A stretch of DNA of 64,000 nt from Beta vulgaris subsp. vulgaris (taxonomy: Eukaryota > Streptophyta > Magnoliopsida > Caryophyllales > Amaranthaceae): contig NC_079209.1 of the NCBI RefSeq assembly GCF_026745355.1, positions 11,008,535 through 11,072,534 on the forward strand. The letters run 5' to 3'. A program made the position numbers and the translations under genes. This document shows, piece by piece, positions 55,734 through 64,000 of this stretch (the stretch's first letter is position 1; the number at the start of each line of letters is the position of its first letter). The notes under the pieces were generated by a model, which was given only the letters and a program-made list of their open reading frames with translations, did no database searches and was not told the DNA's origin.

Positions 55734-58561
55734 CGACTACTAATTCACTATTTAAGATAATCTAATTAGCAGCGGAATACCTATTTAGTCGAGGCATTAC
55801 TGCCGCACCTTCGGTTAGGAAGGTGCAAGGCTACAATCATAAAAATACTTAAACATTAAAGATATAATAGTGATAACTTAGACATCTATATTATAATAAA
55901 GTAGACAACGTTAACGTTTACTTGACATAACAACGATAACTCATATCAAAGCATATGGTCTTACATTCTAGTTAAGTTAACCTTACAAGTTAGTAGCACT
56001 AATACTAGATGATTTAATAAGGTGGTAATCCTTGCCACTACGCAGTACCATCGTCCCCAGCAGTACCTAAAACATAAATACAAAACGTTATGAGCCGAGG
56101 CTCAGTAACAAGCTACCCTAGCAACGTAAACTCATTTCAACTCATTTTATTTACAAAAAGGGGGAAAGAATAATTCAAACATTTACGAAAACAAAATTCA
56201 TTCAATTCACTTTAATAGTCCATGATTCCATTTCATCAGTTTTTACTCTGGTTGATGTACGTCAGTCAGTGCTGGGACGTCTCCCAGTATGTGTATGCAC
56301 CACTGTGCAAGGGCCTTGGCCCCGCATTGCCCTACACCAGTAAACAGTAGTGGGCCAGTGCCCCAGTAAACAGTATCGGGCCAGTGCCCCAGTAAACGGT
56401 ACGGTACGTGCACGACCTTCAGTCAGTCAGTAGGTACAACCAACCAGTTCTTTCACTTTACTTTATCATGTTACATTCCTTTTTACTTTAACAGTGATCA
56501 GTGTATTTCAGTAACTCAGTAACTTCAATTAATATTTTATAAACAATGTCATTTCAGTGATCAGTATGCTTCTGTAACTCAGTATCTTTCAATCATATAA
56601 ATCTCAGGATACATAATCAAAACATGTAATAATCCCGCAACTCAAAAACACATGTTTCATAAATCATCATCTCTGTAACATATTAAAAAAAAGACGCATT
56701 TCAAAGGAATTGCGGGTACCAGCAGTAGTTGTTACCTTGATTGCAGAATAATAATAATAGTCCTCTTCTTATGTCCTTGATATCGTCCTTACTGAGCTCC
56801 GAGGAACGAGTTCTTTTAAGTTTCAAAACGAGTATTTTGTAAGTTAGAAATTAATAGAACATATTGGTATTAGTGCTCTTTAAGTGTGATTCTTAGTTTA
56901 CCATATTATTTATGTAAGTTATATAATCTAACTTATTTCGCGGTTACGTAATACGTTGAAGTTATACTAGCTTATCCAAAAATCTTTATACTTAGTTCCA
57001 TAGATATTATTTAGAAATCAATTTAAAAGTATCATTAATCCTTTAGTCGTATTACTATATTTTAAGCTTATAAATTAATAGTTGCATATTCATATAAAGG
57101 AGTTACAAATTAAGATTATGAGTAACTGTATAAGGAAAATACCTACTACAACATTCCTTGCCTAATTTCTCATGATTTGTTATTATTACTCTAATAACCA
57201 CTAATGAACTAAATACAAACTCATTTTTTTTTAAGTGTTCCTAATATTCAATAAAGAATTCAGATTATAAGAACTAGAAGGTAATTAGTTTAAGATAACA
57301 TTTTTAATTAACCCCTAACATAAATATTAACATAATTATTCAAAGGTTTGATTTAAACAAGTGATTTAATTAAGCCCACAAAACAGTCCACTTAAGTCCA
57401 ATAAATAAACAAGCAACCAATGAATCAAGTTGGTTTAGTTAAGGTAAATCAGATTCTAGGCCCACTTAGATTAATGAGTAGAAGTATTAGGCTTTCCTTA
57501 AAATATTTTAACCCAGAATTTTAGATAGAAGAATAAAAGGAGAGAGGGTGAAGTACCTCTGCTCTCTTGGAGCAGGGACGAGCGACAGTTCGACAGGCAA
57601 GGGAGCTCGGAGCTCCGGCGAAATCGAACAGCAGCTCGCGGTGGTGTGGCGCAGCGCGAACGGTCGGCGGCTTCCTCGAAGCTTCGGCGGCGGCGGTAAA
57701 TATGAGCAGCAGCAGCAGCGAATAATGGCAAAGAAAGGAGGAGAGAGAATGGGCGAGAGTGCAGGGGGGGTCGAAGGGTGCGCGAGAGAGGAGGGCGACG
57801 GTGGTGCTGGGCGCGACTGGGTGCGGGTAGGTGCGGCTGGGTGTGGGCTCGCCAAAGGTGGTCGGAAATTGGGACGGGGGTGGCTGTAAGGTGGTTGTGG
57901 TGGTGGCCGAAAACAGAGGAGGGAAAAGATTGAATTATTTTTTTTGTTTTCAAATTCTTCCCATTGATTGTATTTCTTTTCTGTATTTTGTTGTTGATTT
58001 TGTGATTCAGAAATTCAACCATTCTTCCCTATTTATAGAGGAATCCCCATCTCAGTAGATGAATTTCAGAATTTTAAATTACCAAAACCATTCAAGAAAC
58101 AAGTGGCTAAATTCAGTAGTTTTGAGAAAAAAGTGGTTTAAGGGTGGTTGAGAGAGTGGAAGCTGAATTAAATTTACTGATCTGAGATAGTTTCTGACTT
58201 GTTGAGAAATCTCCATTCTTGTCCTTCCACGTATGGAGGAGGAAGAAGATGGAGTTATTGCTCCCTTGTGTTTTCTGATTTTTGGAGAAGAAAAGAAAAG
58301 CTAGGCCTTTTTGTTTTGTTTGGGCCTCAAAGGATTTGGGCATTGGGTCCATCAGAATTTTTAACCTTAAGTCCTACATTATTTACAAGATTGATGCTAG
58401 ATTTAGTAACTTAATTTATGAGCTTCATTAACCCAAAATTACCAAACAAAATAACTTAGAAGTTGACTTCCAAATTTTTAATTACTAAATTTGGATCGTT
58501 TTTAGTTGATTAATTACGATTAGTTATTAATTAAATAATATTAAAACTTGGGGATATTACA
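55734..58561 (-). repeat. Tekay-type 3' LTR
   Basis: 2,828 bp. Its first bases on the plus strand (TGTAACGCCCCGACTAC) recur at 63569. On the minus strand it starts TGTAATATCCCC right after the purine tract AAGAGGGGAAGGA (58562-58574). Contains short tandem repeats (GGGCCAGTGCCCCAGTAAAC units near 56340-56400) and a GC-rich stretch (57540-57900) whose frames are not genes. Confidence 0.92.
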
Positions 58562-58757
58562 TCCTTCCCCTCTTAGAAAAAGTTTCGTCCTCGAAACTGG
58601 AGCTCAGTTAGAACCTAGATCATTAATAAGAAACATTCATATAAAAATTCAATCCATATGATAATGCGTAATAAGCAATGTCATAAATCATTTCATCAAA
58701 TAAACATTCAGATCATGCAGAATCGTAAAGCATTCATTTCATAATGATCATATCATC

Positions 58758-59880
58758 CTACAAGAAAAGGTGGGGGTATTTCGTTCTCATTTGTTCCTCT
58801 ACTTCCCAAGTAGCCTCAGAGGTCAAGTGGTTAGCCCATAGAACTTTCACCATTTGGATCACCTTACTTCTTAGTTGCTTTTCTCTCCGGTCAAGTATTT
58901 CAATTGGTTTCTCCTCATAGGTCAAGTCATTTCGTAGTTGTAAAGGTTCGTGTCTAATTATGTGGCTTGGATCTGGGACATATTTGCGCAACATCGACAC
59001 ATGGAATACATTATGGACCTTATCCAGGTCAGTCGATAATGCTAACCGATACGCTACCTCATTAACTCGTTCTAAGATCTCATATGGTCCAATATACCTT
59101 GGACTTAGCTTCCCTGATTGGCCAAATCTCATGACTCCTTTCGTGGGTGATATTTTCAAGAATACATGATCGCCAACCATAAACTCCAATGGTCTTCTCC
59201 GTTGATCTGCATAACTCTTTTGTCTACTTTGAGCTGCTTTCATTCTTGATTGAATCAATCGGATCTTATCTGTGGTTTCCTGAATCAACTCTGGACCTAT
59301 GACACGTGCTTCATCAATATCGCTCCAGCACAAAGGCGTGCGACATTTCCTTCCATAAAGTGCTCATAGGGAGCCACCAATGTGGCTTGATAACTGTTAT
59401 TGTACGAAAACTCACCATAGGTAAGAATTTCTCCCAAGTTCCTTGAAAATCCAAACACAAGCTCTAAGCATATCTTCCACAATCTGATTTGTCCTTTCTG
59501 TCTGTCCGTCTGTTGTCGGATGAAAAGCAGTACTAAAGTTAAGCCTTGTTCCAGAGCTTTCTGTAACTCCTTCCAGAATTTTGCCTGAAATCTTGAATCA
59601 CGATCAGAAACAATTGAGCTAGGCACTCCATGTAAGCGTACTATCGTGTTCATATATAATTCAGCCAATCGATCCAAACTCCAGTTACTCTTTACTGCTA
59701 GGAAATGTGCCGACTTTGTCAACCGATCCACAATAACCCAAATGGAATTCATTCCCTTGGTTGACATAGGCAAACCCAAGATGAAATCCATCGATATGGA
59801 ATCCCATTTCCACTCTGGCACATCCAAGCTGCAACAAACCAGCTGGCCTCTGGTGTTCTATTTAATCCTCTGGCATGTTA
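58758..59880 (-). pseudogene. Tekay-type integrase core and chromodomain-like C-terminus
   Basis: Core motifs WDSISMDFILGLP and SSIVSDRDSRFQAKFW carry two catalytic Asp. The Glu region is frameshifted near 59520. In the next frame come EFMVGDHVFLKISPTKGVMRFG and GKLSPRYIGPYEIL (GPY/F module), then EILDRREKQLRSKVIQMVKVLW and EATWEVEEQMRTKYPHLF, the chromodomain-like end that directs integration in this lineage. Confidence 0.88.
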
Positions 59881-61804
59881 AGCATTTAGCCACAAAGTCT
59901 GCTACTTCCTGTTTCATATTGCTCCACCAGTACACCTGCCTTAAATCCTTGTACAACTTATTTCCTCCAGGGTGAATTGAATATGGTGCATTGTGGGACT
60001 CAGTCAAGATTCTTTTCTTCAAATTTTCATCATTTGGAACACATAATCTTCCTTGAAACCTCAAAGTTCCATCTTCTTGGATTACAAAACCAGGTGACTT
60101 CCCATTCTTCACATCCACCTTTATTCGTTCCAGTTGTGAATCCTTTTCCTGAGCTCCCTTTATCTCATCCATTAAGCACGGCCTTACCTCCATTGCATTC
60201 AAACAAACACCCTTTTCCTTCTGAATGAGTTCTACCTCCATCCTCACCAAATCATCATGAATGGCTCGCGGAATAGACAGGATTGTTTTCAGGTGAGATT
60301 TACGACTCAGGGCATCAGCAACTACATTGGCTTTTCCAGGATGGTATTGGATATCAAGATCATAGTCCTTCAGGAGTTCTAGCCACCTACGTTGCCTCAT
60401 GTTGAGCTCTTTTTGGGTGAAGATATATTTCAGGCTTTTGTGATCAGTGAAAATTTGACACGAGGCTCCATACAAATAATGTCTCCAAATTTTGAGGGCA
60501 AAGACAACAGCAGCAAGTTCAAGGTCATGTGTGGGATAATTTTGTTCATGTGTTTTGAGTTGGCGAGAGGCATAGGCTATCACTTTTCCATTTTGCATTA
60601 AGACACAACCTAACCCGTGTTTGGAGGCATCACTATAGATAACAAATCCCTCGGTTCCAGATGGAAGGGTAAGAACAGGGGCAGTGGTGAGTCTTCTTTT
60701 AAGTTCTTGGAAGGCAGTCTCACACTCCTCAGTCCACTTATATTTGACATTCTTCCTCACAAGTTTGGTTATGGGTAAGGCAATTCTAGAGAAATCTTGC
60801 ACAAATCTTCTGTAATAGCCAGCTAATCCCATAAACTCCGAACTTCAGGAACATTAGTTGGTCTAGGCCACTCCACTATTGCTTTTATTTTCTCGGGATC
60901 CACAGACACACCTTTTTCAGAGATAATATGACCCAAAAATGATATCTCCTTGAGCCAGAATTCACACTTTGACAGCTTAGCATATAATTGATTTTCCACT
61001 AACATCTCCATTACTTTCCTCAAATGCTCCTTATGTTCCTCTATGTTCTTAGAGTATACCAATTCATCAATGAAAACAACCACAAACTTGTCTAGGTATG
61101 GCTTGAAGACACGGTTCATTAAATCCATAAATACAGATGGTGCATTGGTTAACCCAAAAGGCATAACAACAAACTCATAATGACCATATCGGGTTCTAAA
61201 GGCAGTTTTTGGAATATCCTCAGGCTTGATACGAAGTTGATGGTAACCAGACCTCAAATCTATTTTCGAAAAGACTTTTGCACCTCGAAGTTGATCGAAC
61301 AAATCATCTATGCGGGGTAATGGGTACTTATTTTTAATGGTGATCTTGTTTAATTCCCGATAATCAATGCATAACCTAAACTTCCATCCTTTTTCTTACA
61401 AATAAAACTGGGGCTCCCCAAGGTGACACACTCGGTCGAATATATCCTTTTTCAAGTAACTCATCTAATTGTTTCTTCAATTCTTGTAACTCGGTTGGGG
61501 CCATCCTATAGGGTGCCTTGGAAATGGGGGCTGATCCTGGGATTATCTCGATGCTAAAATCTAATTCTCTTCGTGGAGGCATACCAGGTATCTCATCGGG
61601 AAACACATTTGGGTATTCACAAACCACAGGTATATCAGTTATGGAAGGTTTAGGGGAATTTAAATCTATGACACTACAAAGGTACCCAAAATAGTCAAAC
61701 TCAGGCATCTTTTGAGCTCTCAACCCATAAACAATTTGGATTTGAGGTTTTGTCACAAATTTTTGGTATGAAATTCTACGCCCATCAGGTGCTTTAAGGG
61801 TCAC
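59858..61804 (-). pseudogene. Tekay-type reverse transcriptase and RNase H
   Basis: Opens with VVCEYPNVFPDEIPGMPPRR and PYRMAPTELQELKKQLDELL; a frameshift near 61380 precedes [13 protein letters not shown] and [13 protein letters not shown]. The catalytic box reads [13 protein letters not shown]: where FIDD-I-L is expected, one residue and the second Asp are gone. After another frame change near 60832: [34 protein letters not shown] (RNase H), HHPGK-type [16 protein letters not shown], and the zinc region of integrase ([11 protein letters not shown] ... CLTCQRIK). Confidence 0.9.
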
Positions 61805-61862
61805 ATTTGCTTAACACAATTGATGTCAGCCTCATATTTAGTCAACCAATTCCTCCCCAAAA

Positions 61863-63091
61863 TCACATCAAATCAGATAACTCAAATTCTACAAGGTCAA
61901 CTAGAAACTCAACTTTCCCCAACACAATTGGACAATTTCTATACATGACTCTACATCTCACAGTTTCTCCAGTAGGTAGGGCAACACTTAGAGAGGAAAA
62001 GTCACATGATGGTTGCAAGTTCAGGTTTTTGGCAAACAATGGGGAAATGAAAGAATGTGAAGCTCCAGAATCAAATAAAACATGGACAGGCAAAGAATGG
62101 ATAGAGAAGGTACCGTTAATAATAGTGTCATCATTCTCAGCCTCATCTTGCCTCATGACATAGATTCTTCCTGTCGGTGCTTGTCGGGGTGGGTTACGAT
62201 ATGCTCCAGCGGTGTTGTTGTTTCGGTTGCGATTAGTACCAGCTGAAGACGTTCCTCCAATGCTATTATTTGCTCCCGGTGGCTTAGGACAATCCCTGAC
62301 ATAATGATCACGACTCCCACATCTATAGCAAGCATTTGAGCCAACACGACATTCACTCTCTGAATGATTCCTTCTTCCACACTTGGCACACTCCTGAGTT
62401 GTTCACAGGTGCCCTGAAGTTACTCTAACTCGGTTACCTCCATGATAACCTTGACCCCTATAATCAGTTGACCACTATTTCTCCTGAAATTTTGGCTCCC
62501 TTGATTAGACCTTTTTGCCCCTCCTTGATTATCATTTCTCCCATCATTCCTCCTTTTAAAGTTACTATTCTGAGATTCTCGAAGCAATACTACGTTTCCA
62601 CATTAACAGCAACATCAACCATATCCTGGTATGAAGTGAACCTTTGAGATGCCAACCTATCCTGATATTTGAGCTGAAGACCTCGCTCAAACGGTTCATC
62701 CTTGACTGCTCACTAGTTACCAGCTCAGTGCGAACCTTGAAAGCTCCATGAACTTATTAGCATATTCCAAAACACTCATTGTACCTTGCTGTAAGTGAAG
62801 GAATTCATCTTCTTTCTGCTTCCTAAGTGAAGGAGGATAAAATTTATCTCGCATCAAATCCTGAAGTTTGCTCCATCCAAACCCAGGTTCATTTTTCTTT
62901 TCCTTAACAATCTTCCACCATAAACTTGCTTGGCCCGTGAGATAAAATACAGCAAAGTCTACCCTCCATTTCTCAGGGCATTGCAAGGTTTCAAACAGCT
63001 GGTCAATGCGATTAATCCAATCTTCAAACGCCACTGGATCAGGCTTACCATCATATGAAGGTGGATTAAGATGATGAGAACTTCTTGACAT
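61863..63091 (-). pseudogene. Tekay-type gag and protease
   Basis: Gag starts at 63091 (MSRSSHHLNPPSYDGKPDPV) with the capsid block AFEDWINRIDQLFETLQCP and KFYPPSLRKQKEDEFLHLQQG. The frame is lost near 62717. Two Cys/His knuckles are encoded between about 62270 and 62400 in another frame. The protease (VHVLFDSGASHSFISPLFA) lies at 61863-62156. Confidence 0.85.
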
Positions 63092-63553
63092 CGATCTTTC
63101 GCAGCGCTCTCATTTCATTACAACTACCTTCCTCGGGATTCTTGGATTAACTCAGCTAACATAGTGCTCATATTTTCCAATCTTTCCATTCTCTTCCGCA
63201 TTCCTATCTAAAGGTTCATAATCATCATCCTGGTCATCCTCTATATGCACATCCTCCCGTGCACATTTTCAGCACCTTTGTAACATCGTTGTTGACGTCA
63301 ACGGTCGACATTCTGCATGTCAAATTACGGTTACGTTGTAATATAATCGTAAAATATTCCCATTTCCCGTATCCTACGCTCACACTCTTATAAATATTTC
63401 TTTAGTTTTCAATTTACTTAATTCAATTTTTATTAACCATAATTCCTTATTTTATCTATAGTTTAATCAATGTACCTTTAAATCCTCTTTATAACTTAAA
63501 TATATTTTTTAACGTAAAACCATGGGGTTAAACGTTATGGTTCAGAACCGTTT
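63092..63553. other. Tekay-type leader between primer site and gag
   Basis: Untranslated leader on the minus strand. No gene seen. Confidence 0.6.
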
Positions 63554-63565
63554 GCTCTGATACCA
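63554..63565 (-). other. Tekay-type primer-binding site
   Basis: On the minus strand TGGTATCAGAGC lies three bases past the LTR end, the initiator tRNA-Met complement. Confidence 0.93.
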
Positions 63566-63568
63566 CTC

Positions 63569-64000
63569 TGTAACGCCCCGACTACTAATTCACTATTTAA
63601 GATAATCTAATTAGCAGCGGAATACCTATTTAGTCGAGGCATTACTGCCGCACCTTCGGTTAGGAAGGTGCAAGGCTACAATCATAACATATTTAAACAT
63701 TAAGAGATATAATAGTGATAACTTAGCATCTTATATTATAATAAAGTAGACAACGTTAACGTTTACTTGACATAACAACGATAACTCATATCAAAGCATA
63801 TGGTCTTACATTCTAGTTAAGTTAACCTTACAAGTTAGTAGCACTAATACTAGATGATTTAATAAGGTGGTAATCCTTGCCACTACGCAGTACCATCGTC
63901 CCCAGCAGTACCTAAAACATAAATACAAAACGTTATGAGCCGAGGCTCAGTAACAAACTACCCTAGCAACGTAAACTCATTTCAACTCATTTTATTTACA
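63569..64000 (-). repeat. Tekay-type 5' LTR, partial
   Basis: Matches 55734 onward with only a few small differences over the visible 432 bp (for example around 63688-63705 and 63725-63735), so the insertion is fairly recent. The rest is beyond the window. Confidence 0.92.

Larger units (their letters stand above)
55734..64000 (-). mobile_element. Chromodomain Ty3/gypsy retrotransposon (Tekay/Del type), truncated by window end
   Basis: Minus-strand element with a complete 2.8-kb 3' LTR on the left, pol, gag, the primer site and the first 432 bp of the 5' LTR on the right. The LTR ends TGTAATATCC and GGGGCGTTACA with long LTRs, plus the chromodomain-like tail after integrase, fit the Tekay/Del chromoviruses. 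Multiple frameshifts and an altered RT active site make it defective. The right target duplication is out of view. Confidence 0.92.

Noticed and set aside
57498..58022. 174-codon minus-strand frame, Arg/Pro rich
   Set aside because: Lies in the GC-rich part of the gypsy LTR; no recognisable motif.

Overview
This is a plant nuclear genome window (a flowering plant, probably a eudicot; I cannot fix the family). The evidence is a two-repeat SHAQKF-type MYB gene with a spliced intron, a CC-NBS-LRR type resistance gene, and a dense pile of plant-type transposons: Ty1/copia, Tat-lineage and chromodomain (Tekay/Del-like) Ty3/gypsy, L1-type LINE, hAT, CACTA, Helitron and long-TIR foldback elements. 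No prokaryotic, organellar or rRNA feature was seen.

The layout is a large tandem segmental duplication. Unit A runs from the window start to about 20.2 kb: MYB copy A (66-1686), an old degenerate copia (Copia-1, 1963-7006), a spacer (7007-8138), a younger copia (Copia-2, 8139-19847) carrying a LINE and a CACTA element, and a truncated 3' end of an NLR gene on the minus strand (19853-20210). Unit B repeats the same order from about 20.6 kb: MYB copy B (20640-22029), the same Copia-1 at the same site (28628-40198), the same spacer (40199-40410 plus 51449-52480), and a much longer NLR on the minus strand (52581-55030, 5' exon outside the window). Copia-1 predates the duplication; nearly everything else inserted afterwards, so most insertions in one unit have a clean empty site in the other.

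Unit B has grown by insertion. MYB-B is cut near its 3' end by Helitron-type DNA with a foldback element inside. An 8-bp-TSD hAT (23988-28539) lies just downstream and itself holds LTR-like DNA. Copia-1B holds a hAT MITE (29968-30524), two sister CACTA elements (31632-33349 and 34269-37531), and inside the second CACTA a CACTA MITE and a long-TIR element with CCCTAA telomere-like repeats. The Copia-1B 3' end is tandemly duplicated. A very young Tat-lineage gypsy element (40411-51448, minus strand, LTRs differing by one substitution plus small indels) sits in the following spacer. It carries dual RNase H domains, a minisatellite block and a long antisense three-exon ORF on the plus strand.

From 55734 to the window end lies a minus-strand chromodomain gypsy element (Tekay/Del type) with LTRs of about 2.8 kb, inserted upstream of the NLR exon that begins inside the P-loop. 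The host genes in view are the two MYB paralogs, which show complementary damage, and the NLR and its truncated duplicate. All other coding sequence is transposon-derived, and most of it is broken by stops or frameshifts.
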